In this document: in pieces, positions 1-6,864 of the stretch
Layout: each line of letters begins with the position of its first letter
Numbering within the stretch: position 1 is the first letter of the stretch
DNA from: a virus
Strand: one strand, 5' to 3'
Virus record (IMG/VR): IMGVR_UViG_3300031825_000366
Location: 1 to 46,093 of that record
DNA length: 46,093 nt
Notes under the pieces: generated by a model
What the model was told of the DNA's origin: nothing
Database searches by the model: none
The model's input: the letters and a program-made list of their open reading frames with translations, nothing else
Made by a program: the position numbers and the translations under genes

Positions 1-379
1 CTGATCCCAGACCTGATCCCAGACCTGATCCCCGACCTGAGCCCTGACCTGAGCCCCGACCTGAGCCCCGACCTGAGCCCCGACCTGAGCCCTGACCTGA
101 TCCCTGACCTGATCCCAGACCTGATCCCCGACCTGATCCCAGACCTGAGCCCTGACCTGATCCCAGACCTGATCCCAGACCTGAGCCCCGACCTGAGCCC
201 TGACCTGATCCCAGACCTGAGCCCTGACCTGATCCCAGACCTGATCCCAGACCTGATCCCCGACCTGAGCCCTGACCTGATCCCAGACCTGATCCCAGAC
301 CTGATCCCCGACCTGAGCCCTGACCTGAGCCCTGACCTGAGCCCCGACCTGAGCCCCGACCTGAGCCCCGACCTGAGCC
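1..379. repeat. 12-bp tandem repeat, 31 perfect-length units plus one partial
   Basis: Units begin at 1, 13, 25 and so on with no indels. The plus-strand unit is CTGAKCCCHGAC. Ten columns are invariant; only column 5 (T/G) and column 9 (A/C/T) vary. Read on the minus strand the units are VWDQ (11), VRAQ (8), VGAQ (7), VGDQ (4) and VRDQ (1); VWAQ never occurs. The array lies inside the minus-strand CDS, keeps its frame, and continues beyond the window start. Confidence 0.97.
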
Positions 380-606
380 GGTCCCTTTGCCGCCGCGATC
401 ATCGCCGCCGCGAGTGCTCCGGCTGCCGGAGAAAGAAGCCAAACGAAAATCTTCGGCGGCTCTCGGTTCGCAACTTTGTAGGCATCTCGGATTGCTTCTT
501 CAGCAATGAGGCGATCCGCTGGTTCCGTTGACAGTCCAGCGCGTAGAAAGCGCTCGCGATAAGCGGGAAACATGCCGATCTGTTCGGGCGTGAGACTATT
601 AAGCAT
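1..606 (-). CDS. QV tetrapeptide-repeat protein, 3'-truncated by the window (DUF6745-like)
   Basis: The gene starts at ATG 604-606 behind an AGGAGA Shine-Dalgarno and is open to base 1, so at least 202 residues are visible and the stop lies outside. The first ~70 residues form a non-repetitive head (begins [20 protein letters not shown]) containing the sequence GLSTEPADR, then a small Ala-rich hydrophobic stretch. The rest is 31 uninterrupted tetrapeptides of the form V-[W/G/R]-[D/A]-Q. From memory of the family, heads of this type (GLSTEPADR plus xV or QV repeats) belong to phage and actinobacterial proteins annotated DUF6745, whose function is unknown; I could not run a search. It is the third gene of the leftward early operon, 10 bp after the 617-1075 gene, so it should be repressed in the lysogen by the operators at 1407-1455. 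Confidence 0.8.
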   Translation of the reverse strand, partial: MLNSLTPEQIGMFPAYRERFLRAGLSTEPADRLIAEEAIRDAYKVANREPPKIFVWLLSPAAGALAAAMIAAAKGPAQVGAQVGAQVGAQVRAQVRAQVGDQVWDQVWDQVRAQVGDQVWDQVWDQVRAQVWDQVRAQVGAQVWDQVWDQVRAQVWDQVGDQVWDQVRDQVRAQVGAQVGAQVGAQVRAQVGDQVWDQVWDQ

Positions 607-616
607 GCTCGTCTCC

Positions 617-1075
617 TCAGTCCGCGACACGGCGCTCTTCGGCGCCTGCGCTCTCGATCTGCTGGCCGATGTAGTAGGAGCCCGCGGGAAGCCGGATGCC
701 GTCGTGCTCCTCGTGGGTGACGGTCATCGGGCCGCCCTCGACCACGAGGAACGCGACGCAGAGGTCAGCACGGGTGAGGATGCCGGCACGCACCATGGCA
801 TCCGCGGACGCCCGGTCACGATAGAGATGTGCGGTGGGCACCGGCATCTCGGCGCGGGTCTCCAGCGCACGGGCGATACCGTCGTCGCGGAACATGGCCG
901 GCAGGCGGATCGCGTGGTGATGGCCGGTGACTTCACCTTCCTGGAGGATCAGCCGCCCATCGATCGGGGCAATTTCCTCTGCGCGGGAAATGGTGATGCC
1001 GGCGGGCACCGGGACAATGGCCACGTCGCCCTGGAAGGCGAAGCCGGCGGTGGGGTCGTAGTCTCGAATGGTCAT
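617..1075 (-). CDS. Small phage protein with GEVTGHHHAI motif
   Basis: 152 residues. I do not recognise a characterised function. Near residue 50 there is a GEVTGHHHAI motif, and the C-terminal half has HEEHDGIRLPAGSYYIGQQ; together these vaguely resemble cupin motifs (HxH, then PxG), but this is only a resemblance. Proteins with this HHHAI motif often precede DUF6745-type repeat proteins in alphaproteobacterial phages (recollection). It is the middle gene of the leftward operon, between the 80-residue protein (stop at 1135) and the repeat protein (start 606), whose Shine-Dalgarno overlaps the end of this gene, suggesting translational coupling. Confidence 0.75.
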   Translation of the reverse strand: MTIRDYDPTAGFAFQGDVAIVPVPAGITISRAEEIAPIDGRLILQEGEVTGHHHAIRLPAMFRDDGIARALETRAEMPVPTAHLYRDRASADAMVRAGILTRADLCVAFLVVEGGPMTVTHEEHDGIRLPAGSYYIGQQIESAGAEERRVAD

Positions 1076-1134
1076 GTGTGCTCCCTCTGGAATGTCGCTG
1101 GAGAAGAACGGCCCCGAGGCCGCCCTGTTGGGCC

Positions 1135-1377
1135 TCAGGCCGGGCGGCTCACGTCGTCCACGAGGTGGGCCAGCTTGCCGGTGATCTTGCGGCGGCGGGG
1201 GAACTCACGCATCGCGGCCTCTCGGGCGGCGCGGGCGGTCTTCCAGCAGTGCAGGGAGCGGTTCGGCTGGCCGGGGTGGAGCACGCTGTCGGCGACGAAC
1301 CGGAAGCGGGTTTCACCGAAGCCGTTCTTGAACTGCTCGATGGTGAATGTCTCGGTGCTGGTGGGCTGGGTGGTCAT
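1135..1377 (-). CDS. Hypothetical 80-residue early protein
   Basis: First gene of the leftward early operon, starting at ATG 1377 behind a GAGGGG Shine-Dalgarno, about 20 nt downstream of the predicted transcription start. It is rich in Arg, Phe and Thr (CWKTARAAREAAMREF near the middle) and has no recognised domain. Its position, directly under two repressor operators, corresponds to the first gene after pL in lambdoid phages. Function unknown. Confidence 0.65.
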   Translation of the reverse strand: MTTQPTSTETFTIEQFKNGFGETRFRFVADSVLHPGQPNRSLHCWKTARAAREAAMREFPRRRKITGKLAHLVDDVSRPA

Positions 1378-1403
1378 CTCGTGTCCCCTCGGTGTGTGAG
1401 GAG

Positions 1404-1433
1404 ACTATACGCATGCGCATATGCATGGCGCAA
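1404..1433 (-). promoter_or_regulatory. Predicted leftward early promoter (pL-like)
   Basis: On the minus strand TATAGT (1404-1409) and TTGCGC (1428-1433) are separated by 18 bp. The -10 hexamer abuts and partly overlaps operator 1407-1420. The rightward promoter has the same TATAGT next to an operator, which supports both. It would drive the 1377, 1075 and 606 genes. Confidence 0.6.
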
Positions 1434-1455
1434 GCGGGAAAATGCGTTTGCGTAT
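1407..1455. promoter_or_regulatory. Repressor operators OL1 (1407-1420) and OL2 (1442-1455)
   Basis: ATACGCATGCGCAT (1407-1420) and ATGCGTTTGCGTAT (1442-1455) match the 14-bp dyad ATRCGYNNRCGYAT found three more times at 2968-3040. Their centres are 35 bp apart. They flank and overlap the leftward promoter, so the repressor at 2299-2958 should silence this operon in the lysogen. Confidence 0.8.
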
Positions 1456-1508
1456 ATTTTTGTTCGAACGCCTGCTATCCTCCCTCACGCCCCGTGGTGG
1501 GGCGCACG

Positions 1509-1533
1509 AAAAAGCCCGCCGGTGAGGCGGGCT
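1509..1533 (-). terminator. Intrinsic terminator of the repressor operon
   Basis: Perfect 8-bp stem (1513-1520 with 1526-1533), 5-nt loop, followed on the minus strand by five T (1509-1513). It lies about 50 bp after the stop of the 1583-2260 gene and stops lysogenic transcription before it reaches the leftward operators. Confidence 0.85.
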
Positions 1534-1582
1534 GGGAGCTTGACAATGTCAGGTCAAGATGAACGCAAGCTGCCGAAGTGGA

Positions 1583-2260
1583 TCATCCCTTGGGGTGAGG
1601 GGCATCTACCCGGACTAGAAGAAATTGAGGTTCCTCCGGAAATGGCGGCTCTGGTGACGGATTATCTCTCCGAATTGTGTCATAGGCCGCTTCTAGAGCT
1701 AAACGCCGTTCATATCGCGAGGGTAATTGTGTGGTGCCACCAGACTGCTTTGCTTCAATCTCGGACCTGATGCCAGCGATGAATTTCAGCAGACCTTGCA
1801 AATCTTCACTCGTGCGCGCCATCATTTCGACGACATAGTCAGTCGCCGCCACGGTGAGTAAAACGTCGTGGACCTTGCCACCTCGACCAACTTGCCTGCC
1901 CATGGCGTGATTTGAATCCACCAGCTTCGTGTGGACGATCGTATCGCGTTGCTCTTTCAGGGATGGGAACGGGCGAAGCACACGCTTGATGTGAGCCATC
2001 TCGTCTTTATCGAGCTTCAGTCGTTCACATGCGGTGATTGCGATGGCAATCTTTTGGTCGGTTCCACAGACCCCGGCATGGAGCGCGTCATCAGGCAGCC
2101 CGATGAGCGCAACCGACATGATCTGATTGAGCAAATCCTCCATGTCGTTGTAGGCGAGACAAACGCGGCCGATCCCAGCGGCCTGCTCCGGGGTGACCGC
2201 CTTGCGCACGTCGCGCCATCTGCCGGTGGCGCCCCAAGGCACTGAAGGGCGTTTTACCAT
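1583..2260 (-). CDS. HEPN-like protein co-transcribed with the phage repressor
   Basis: 225 residues, mostly predicted helical. The segment KEQRDTIVHTKL, about residues 102-113, contains R-D-T-I-V-H, which fits the RX4-6H signature of HEPN ribonuclease and nucleic-acid-binding domains; the preceding helix CLAYNDMEDLLNQIM is also typical of HEPN helix bundles. The assignment rests on this motif alone. It lies 38 bp downstream of the repressor on the same strand and before a strong terminator, so it is probably the second cistron of the lysogenic transcript. That position, like lambda rexAB, suggests superinfection exclusion or another lysogen-benefit role (inference). No antitoxin partner is adjacent. 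A shorter plus-strand frame overlaps its 3' end but has no equivalent support. Confidence 0.75.
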   Translation of the reverse strand: MVKRPSVPWGATGRWRDVRKAVTPEQAAGIGRVCLAYNDMEDLLNQIMSVALIGLPDDALHAGVCGTDQKIAIAITACERLKLDKDEMAHIKRVLRPFPSLKEQRDTIVHTKLVDSNHAMGRQVGRGGKVHDVLLTVAATDYVVEMMARTSEDLQGLLKFIAGIRSEIEAKQSGGTTQLPSRYERRLALEAAYDTIRRDNPSPEPPFPEEPQFLLVRVDAPHPKG

Positions 2261-2298
2261 GCGTCCTCACATATTAATGATGGACCGCCGGAGGCGGG

Positions 2299-2958
2299 CT
2301 ACGATCCGTTCGTCAGCCGGCGCCATTCGTCGGCCGGAAGATGGAACCGGTAGCGGGCCGCCCACTCGACATCGACATCCTCGATATCGCGGGCGTTGGC
2401 GCTGACTAGCGTGTACAGCCCCGGCTCGGAACCGCGCTTCAGCCTCTTGATGTAGGTTGGGCCGTCCTGCACCTTCACGACGCAGATCTTGCCGATGAGT
2501 TGCTCCGGGCCGGCGGCGTCGCGTAGGTACCCGACAAGATCGCCATCTTCGAACATGGGAAGCATGGAGTCGCCGCGCACGATCACCCCGACCGTGCCGT
2601 GCCGTACCGGGAAGTCCACCTGCACCACGTCCAGGCCCGCCCCCTTCTCATGGTCGTCGATGGCGTGCACCTCGGCGCCGGCACCGACATAGCCGACGAC
2701 ACGGACCTCTTGGTCAGGCTTTCGAACCCGGCGGCGCCCGGCGATTTCGGCCACTTCCATGCTATCGATGTGCACATCCTCTTCCATGACGGATGCATAG
2801 AGGGTGCGGATCTTGTCGCGGGTCTCCCCGCGCGGATCTTGCCCATCGCGGAACCATCGCGTCACGGTCGGCTGAGAGACCTCAAGCGCGACCGCTAGCT
2901 CGGTCTTGTTCCAGCCTTTCGCGGCCATGATGGCGGAGAGCATCTGCGTGACGGTCAT
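2299..2958 (-). CDS. CI-like prophage repressor (XRE HTH + S24 peptidase)
   Basis: 219 residues. The N-terminal HTH (about 5-50; KTELAVALEVSQPTVTRWF) binds DNA, and a LexA/S24 domain fills about 85-210. The likely nucleophile is Ser131 in RGDSMLPMFEDGD and the general base Lys171 in TYIKRLKRG. A probable self-cleavage bond is Ala93-Gly94 in GYVGAGAEV. All parts of an SOS-cleavable repressor are present, so induction by RecA is expected. The start ATG (2958) lies 6 bp after the -10 of its promoter, so the mRNA is probably leaderless, as for lambda cI from pRM. Operator 2968-2981 between its -35 and -10 implies autorepression. Confidence 0.95.
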   Translation of the reverse strand: MTVTQMLSAIMAAKGWNKTELAVALEVSQPTVTRWFRDGQDPRGETRDKIRTLYASVMEEDVHIDSMEVAEIAGRRRVRKPDQEVRVVGYVGAGAEVHAIDDHEKGAGLDVVQVDFPVRHGTVGVIVRGDSMLPMFEDGDLVGYLRDAAGPEQLIGKICVVKVQDGPTYIKRLKRGSEPGLYTLVSANARDIEDVDVEWAARYRFHLPADEWRRLTNGS

Positions 2959-2964
2959 GGCGGC

Positions 2965-2993
2965 GTTATACGTCTGCGTATGACTAGAGCCAA
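2965..2993 (-). promoter_or_regulatory. Repressor maintenance promoter (pRM-like)
   Basis: On the minus strand TTGGCT (2988-2993) and TATAAC (2965-2970) are 17 bp apart. Transcription should start at or next to the repressor ATG at 2958. Operator 2968-2981 fills the spacer; operator 2994-3007 lies immediately upstream of the -35, where a bound repressor could activate. Confidence 0.75.
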
Positions 2994-3040
2994 ATACGTG
3001 AACGCATAAACCGCTTGCGGATGGAAATGCGTATGCGTAT
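2968..3040. promoter_or_regulatory. Three repressor operators (2968-2981, 2994-3007, 3027-3040)
   Basis: ATACGTCTGCGTAT, ATACGTGAACGCAT and ATGCGTATGCGTAT share the dyad ATRCGYNNRCGYAT; centres are 26 and 33 bp apart. The first sits in the repressor promoter spacer, the third overlaps the rightward promoter -10, and the second lies between. This matches the logic of lambda OR3, OR2 and OR1. Together with the pair at 1407-1455 they define the immunity specificity of the phage. Confidence 0.88.
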
Positions 3041-3043
3041 AGT
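3015..3043 (+). promoter_or_regulatory. Rightward early promoter (pR-like)
   Basis: TTGCGG (3015-3020) and TATAGT (3038-3043) with a 17-bp spacer. The operator at 3027-3040 covers spacer and -10. The start would be near 3050, giving the Cro-like gene a leader of 0-2 nt (ATG 3052) or about 11 nt (ATG 3061). Confidence 0.7.
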
Positions 3044-3051
3044 CATCGCCG

Positions 3052-3288
3052 ATGACACCGATGCAGCACATCCGCAAATCGCTCCTCCGCATTTCGCAAT
3101 CGGAGATGGCCGCCATTACGTCAACGACGCAGGCGACCGTCTCTCGCTGGGAGACGGGGGAGCTATCGCCCGACCTGACGCAGATGGCGCGCATCCGTGA
3201 AGAGGCGGTTTCCAGGGGTGTCGAGTGGGAAGACCGGTTCTTCTTTGAAGTCTTGGCCGCCCCCGAACAGGCAGGGAGCGCGGCATGA
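3052..3288 (+). CDS. Cro-like XRE-family regulator
   Basis: 78 residues with one helix-turn-helix (about 8-45; SEMAAITSTTQATVSRWETG) and no peptidase domain. Divergent from the repressor across the operator array, it is the first gene of the rightward early transcript, the Cro position. It should compete for the ATRCGYNNRCGYAT operators. No good Shine-Dalgarno precedes ATG 3052 or the in-frame ATG 3061, consistent with a leaderless or nearly leaderless mRNA. It overlaps the next gene by 4 nt. Confidence 0.88.
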   Translation: MTPMQHIRKSLLRISQSEMAAITSTTQATVSRWETGELSPDLTQMARIREEAVSRGVEWEDRFFFEVLAAPEQAGSAA

Positions 3289-3998
3289 GTAAGCCCCTCG
3301 GCCACAAAGCCTATGGCTCCATCGCTCATCTGCCGGACAGCCGCATGGGGCCGGCCGATCATCATTGCCATGCCGGGCAATCGGTCATCTGCACCGAGAA
3401 GCGCCGCGACAGACACGACACGATCATCGTGCTGGAGAAGGTGGACGGCGCGTGCTGCTCCATCGCGAACATTGACGGCCAGATCGTGCCGTTGATCCGC
3501 GCCGGATTTCGGGCAGAGGAGGCGTTCTACGAGCACCTGCGGATGTTCGGGATTTGGGTGAACGCCCAGCCGGATCGCTTCGACTTCATCGCGCCTGGCT
3601 CCCGCATCGTGGGCGAGTGGATGGCCCTCGCACACGGCACGGTCTATTCGTCCCTGCCCGAAGACCCCTTCATCATCTTCGACTATTTCGACGGCCGCGT
3701 ACGCCGTCCCTATGGGGATGTGCAGGGCGCCGCGTTCCTCGCCGATCTGAAGCATGCGCCTGTCCTCTCCGAAGGTGGCCCAGTTTCGATCTCGGACGCC
3801 CTTGGGCTGATGGGGCCGGAAGGCGAGTTCGGCGCGAGCGGCGGTCCCGAAGGCGTCGTCTACCGGGTGGAGCGGAAGGGCGAGGTGGACTTCCTCGCCA
3901 AGTACGTCCGCCCCGACAAGGTGGATGGCGCCTACCTGCCGGAGATCACTGGCGCGCCTGCCGTCTGGCATTGGCCTGAAGGGCGGAGGGCCGCATGA
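3285..3998 (+). CDS. RNA ligase family nucleotidyltransferase
   Basis: 237 residues with the covalent nucleotidyltransferase motifs in order: motif I EKVDGAC with the AMP-accepting Lys52, motif III-like GEWM (110-113) and IFDYFDG (131-137), motif IV EGVVYR (189-194) and motif V with FLAKYVR (Lys206). This is the fold of Rnl2/DRB0094-type RNA ligases, which seal nicked RNA through adenylated intermediates. In phages such enzymes repair tRNAs cut by host anticodon nucleases. This phage also carries two tRNA-Ser genes, which fits a tRNA-maintenance role (inference). It starts 4 nt inside the Cro-like gene, so it is expressed very early. Confidence 0.85.
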   Translation: MSKPLGHKAYGSIAHLPDSRMGPADHHCHAGQSVICTEKRRDRHDTIIVLEKVDGACCSIANIDGQIVPLIRAGFRAEEAFYEHLRMFGIWVNAQPDRFDFIAPGSRIVGEWMALAHGTVYSSLPEDPFIIFDYFDGRVRRPYGDVQGAAFLADLKHAPVLSEGGPVSISDALGLMGPEGEFGASGGPEGVVYRVERKGEVDFLAKYVRPDKVDGAYLPEITGAPAVWHWPEGRRAA

Positions 3999-4372
3999 GA
4001 AAGCGCACTCCGGAAGCCATCGCCCGCATCAGGGAGCTCGCCGCCGCCGGCGCGCTGGCGAACGCCATCGCACGTGATCTTGGCGTGAGTCCGTCGGCCA
4101 TCAGCGAATGGGCGAAGTGGGCCGGGATCCGCCTGCCGACACGCTCAGAGGTAGGAAGGCTGCGTGGCGCGGACCCCGCCTATCGTGCGCGCCAGGCCGA
4201 GTTCGGAAGGAAGGGGGCGCGTGTCGGGCGCCCGCCGCAATCCGACATAGTACCCCGCTGGGTGCCCCGCGATCTCAAGGGCGAATACATCGACGCGGCG
4301 ATCCTCTATGGCGAGGAACAGGCCGCATCGATCGTCCGCCGGATGAAGGCGGAGGCCTCGGCGCCATGCTGA
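3995..4372 (+). CDS. Small HTH protein
   Basis: 125 residues. The N-terminal half has a homeodomain-like or resolvase-type HTH: TPEAIARIRELAAAGAL, then IARDLGVSPSAISEWAKWAG. The C-terminal half is basic, then ends with a short helix (GEEQAASIVRRMKAEA). It overlaps the RNA ligase stop by 4 nt (ATGA). Probably a transcriptional or replication regulator; target unknown. Confidence 0.75.
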   Translation: MRKRTPEAIARIRELAAAGALANAIARDLGVSPSAISEWAKWAGIRLPTRSEVGRLRGADPAYRARQAEFGRKGARVGRPPQSDIVPRWVPRDLKGEYIDAAILYGEEQAASIVRRMKAEASAPC

Positions 4373-4374
4373 CC

Positions 4375-4863
4375 TCACTCGGCCGCGACGGCGCGCCCGC
4401 GCATCCTCCGCGCCTCATCGCAGGCGGTGCGCATCGCATCTGCGGTGCCGGGCATCCGCTCCCGCAGGCATCCGGCCTCGGCCTCGATGAACTGGATCAG
4501 CGGCTCGCCACGATCGGACCGCTCCCGAGCGAGGCCGGCGAGGATGGTCGCGAAGAAGTGCGTCGTCCCGATGGTCGGCAACTTGGCTTCCTTTCCGAAA
4601 TGGGGGCGCCGGCCGGCGCCGAGTGCGACTTCTCCGCTGGCCGGCGCTGCGGGCTCGCGGCGCGGGGCTGTGCGCGCGGCCCGATCCCTAAGCCTCTCCA
4701 CGATGGCGCCGGCAAGCGTTCCGATCGCGGCGAAGCCCTGAATTTCGTTCCCCTGGCCGAGTCCCTCCCGGCCCACCTTCCCCTGGCTTGCTTCGGCTGG
4801 CTGGGGGCCTTCTTCCACGCACGCCGCTGGCCATCCTGCAAGATCATCAGCCGCGCGCCACAT
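4375..4863 (-). CDS. Hypothetical protein, opposite to the early operon
   Basis: 162 residues if started at ATG 4863, which has a GGAG Shine-Dalgarno 8 nt upstream; a longer frame to 4938 has no better signal. It begins MWRAADDLAGW, has an Ala/Gly/Arg-rich middle, and ends in a helical region (HFFATILAGLARERSDRGEPLIQF). No family is recognised. It lies convergent to the 3995-4372 gene, with only 2 bp between the stops, and divergent from the 4923 gene. Its position resembles a cargo gene inserted in the early operon. Confidence 0.6.
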   Translation of the reverse strand: MWRAADDLAGWPAACVEEGPQPAEASQGKVGREGLGQGNEIQGFAAIGTLAGAIVERLRDRAARTAPRREPAAPASGEVALGAGRRPHFGKEAKLPTIGTTHFFATILAGLARERSDRGEPLIQFIEAEAGCLRERMPGTADAMRTACDEARRMRGRAVAAE

Positions 4864-4922
4864 CGGTCCGTCTCCGTAAGCAACTCTTCGATGTCGGCAA
4901 GATATCGGAGAGGTAATGTGGG

Positions 4923-5270
4923 ATGTCACATAATCCATGTGAGCGCGAAATGACCGCTTTGTCTGCCCCGACAGAGATGAGCTTGGGCCTGCGCCAGTTG
5001 GTCGAACCGGTGCGTGCTGGCGAGAGCATCAAAGGACTGATCGTCAAGGCGGCCCGACGCGCTGGGATGTCCTACAGCCGCGCCTATGAGTGCTGGTACG
5101 GCCGTGCCCGCGTCCGCCCCGAAGAATTGGACCGCGTCCGGCGGCTTCTCCAGGCAAAAGAACAAGAGGCCATCAATGTGGAAATCGCTGAGCTGCGGCA
5201 GCGCCTTGCGCGCCTTGAGGAACAGCTTGCCCTTGACGTGGAAGCAGTGGGGACAGCGCCGGGCGAGTAA
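4923..5270 (+). CDS. DNA-binding-like protein with C-terminal coiled coil
   Basis: 115 residues. Residues about 25-60 (IKGLIVKAARRAGMSYSRAYECWYGRARV) look like an HTH similar to those of small conserved proteins of alphaproteobacterial prophages. Residues 75-108 (EIAELRQRLARLEEQLA) form a heptad coiled coil, probably for dimerisation. GGAGAGG lies 9 nt before ATG 4923; an inner ATG at 4950 is possible. Function unknown, probably regulatory. Confidence 0.75.
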   Translation: MSHNPCEREMTALSAPTEMSLGLRQLVEPVRAGESIKGLIVKAARRAGMSYSRAYECWYGRARVRPEELDRVRRLLQAKEQEAINVEIAELRQRLARLEEQLALDVEAVGTAPGE

Positions 5271-5321
5271 GCGCGGCATGTGGTGGCTCAATCTCGCGGA
5301 ATGGCTGGGGAGGAAAGACCG

Positions 5322-6125
5322 ATGAACCAGAGCGTGCTTGCCGAACGCCTCCCGAGCGAGGCCGAGCGCAACCCCATCGTCCGCATCATGGACGGCGAGG
5401 CGATGGCCGATAGCCGCGACGTGGCGGCATACTTCGGCAAGGAGCACCGGCGCGTGCTCCAGTCGATCCGTGAGATCCATTGCTCGGACGAATTCCGCCG
5501 GCACCATTTCGTGCCGTTTAAAATCAATGACTTGAGCGGGGAGAGCACGTCGCACGTCCTGATGACACGGGATGGCTTCGTGTTCCTCTGCATGGGGTTC
5601 ACGGGCGAGAAGGCGGCGCGCTTCAAGGAAGCCTACATCGCGCAGTTCAACCTGATGGAAAGCGAGCTGCGCCGCCGCCCGACTGCGCCCCTCCTTCCGG
5701 ACTTCAATGATCCGGTTGCCGCTGCGCGGGCTTGGGCGGACGAAGCTGAGGCTAAGCGCATCGCCCAGTCGAAGACCGCTCAACTCGAAGCGGCGGCGGC
5801 CGAGATGGCGCCGAAGGTGGAAGCGCTCGCCCGCATTGCCGAAAGCGAAGGGTCGTTCTGCATCACCGATGCCGCGAAGACCCTGCAGGTGCCCCCGAAC
5901 GCCCTGTTCAAGTTCCTTCGGTCCCACGGATGGATCTACACCCGCGTCGGCTCCAGCCAGGAAGTGGCCTACCAGTCCAAGCTCGCCTCCGGCCTCCTCG
6001 AGCACAAGACCACCACCGTCACCCGCTCGGACGGATCGGAGAAGACCGTCACACAGGTGCGGGTGACGCCGAAGGGGCTGACCCGCCTTGCCCAGGAATT
6101 CCAGCCGGACGTGAAGCTGGCTTAA
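5322..6125 (+). CDS. Phage antirepressor: Rha N-domain + KilAC C-domain
   Basis: 267 residues from ATG 5322, which follows a strong GGGGAGGAAAG Shine-Dalgarno; a longer frame from 5280 is possible. The N-terminal ~110 residues are a phage regulatory Rha domain (DSRDVAAYFGKEHRRVLQSI, then TRDGFVFLCMGFTGEKA). A coiled linker with AWADEAEAKRIAQSKTAQLE follows, then a KilAC domain (EGSFCITDAAKTLQVPPNALFKFL to the end). Such proteins antagonise repressors or reprogram transcription after infection. A second, KilA-N antirepressor is at 29990-31138. Confidence 0.9.
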   Translation: MNQSVLAERLPSEAERNPIVRIMDGEAMADSRDVAAYFGKEHRRVLQSIREIHCSDEFRRHHFVPFKINDLSGESTSHVLMTRDGFVFLCMGFTGEKAARFKEAYIAQFNLMESELRRRPTAPLLPDFNDPVAAARAWADEAEAKRIAQSKTAQLEAAAAEMAPKVEALARIAESEGSFCITDAAKTLQVPPNALFKFLRSHGWIYTRVGSSQEVAYQSKLASGLLEHKTTTVTRSDGSEKTVTQVRVTPKGLTRLAQEFQPDVKLA

Positions 6126-6211
6126 TCCGCGGCACCCGCCGCATCCACCCTGTCCGCTGATCACCGGCATTTCGCCGGGCGCCTTCGTGCGCTCTGAAGG
6201 AGGAGACGACC

Positions 6212-6508
6212 ATGTTCGCCGACACGAATTCCGAAACCGCCAGCCACACCGACAAAGCGACCGATGCCCCAGCGGGCTTTGCCAAGGAACAGCTGAAGTC
6301 CTTCATCGAGCGCATCGAGCGGCTCGAGGAGGAGAAGAAGGCCATTGCCGACGACATCAAGGACGTGTTCGCGGAGGCCAAGGCAAACGGCTTCGATACC
6401 GCCGCCCTCCGGACCATCCTGAAGATCCGCAAGGAGGACGCCGACGAGCGCAAGGAGCACGAGGCCATCGTGGACCTCTACTGCCACGCGCTCGGCATCT
6501 TCGTCTGA
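6212..6508 (+). CDS. GapR-family (DUF2312) DNA-binding protein
   Basis: 98 residues, close to the ~90 of chromosomal GapR. The core ([19 protein letters not shown], then [20 protein letters not shown], then [18 protein letters not shown]) is a clear match to DUF2312. Chromosomal GapR in alphaproteobacteria binds overtwisted DNA ahead of replication and transcription. The phage copy precedes rusA and the replication genes and could aid phage DNA replication (inference). GGAGGAG lies before ATG 6212. Confidence 0.93.
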   Translation: MFADTNSETASHTDKATDAPAGFAKEQLKSFIERIERLEEEKKAIADDIKDVFAEAKANGFDTAALRTILKIRKEDADERKEHEAIVDLYCHALGIFV

Positions 6509-6519
6509 GGGTCGACGCC

Positions 6520-6864
6520 GTGGTCGTCCTCACTCTCCTCACCCCTCCGCCCAGCCTGAACGGTGCGTTCCGCAACTTGCGGGGGAAAGGTCGGGTGAAG
6601 ACCAAGGCCTACAAGAAGTGGCGCGAAGACGCTGTGCTTTGGCTACGCTTGCAGAAGGCGCCCGCGTTCACCGGCCCGGTCTCCGTGTCGATAACCCTTC
6701 CTCTCGCGACCCGGGGGGACGCGGACAATCGGCTGAAGGCCGCCCTTGATGCGCTTCAGGATGCCGGCGTCGTCGCCAATGACCGGCAATGCGATCCCGT
6801 CTCCATAGGCCGCGCAGGAATGACCCTCACCACCATAACCATAGAGCAGAGGGCTGCATCATGA
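6520..6864 (+). CDS. rusA: RusA-family Holliday junction resolvase
   Basis: 114 residues from GTG 6520. It shows TPPPSLNGAFRN at the N-terminus and the catalytic GDADNRLKAALDALQDAG block with acidic residues, followed by DRQ, as in RusA resolvases, which cut Holliday junctions during phage recombination or replication. It lies 11 bp after gapR and overlaps the next gene by 4 nt. GTG is chosen because it directly precedes the conserved start and no in-frame ATG is nearby. Confidence 0.9.
   Translation: MVVLTLLTPPPSLNGAFRNLRGKGRVKTKAYKKWREDAVLWLRLQKAPAFTGPVSVSITLPLATRGDADNRLKAALDALQDAGVVANDRQCDPVSIGRAGMTLTTITIEQRAAS

Noticed and set aside
1-379. CRISPR array or diversity-generating target
   Set aside because: Units are contiguous without spacers, in frame within a coding sequence, and no reverse transcriptase, template repeat or cas gene is present.
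1546-1770. Plus-strand 74-codon frame (begins MSGQDERKLPKWIIPWGEG)
   Set aside because: It lies antisense to the 3' end of the 1583-2260 gene, which is supported by operon context and a terminator just behind it. The plus frame reads quite protein-like, so a small real gene cannot be excluded.
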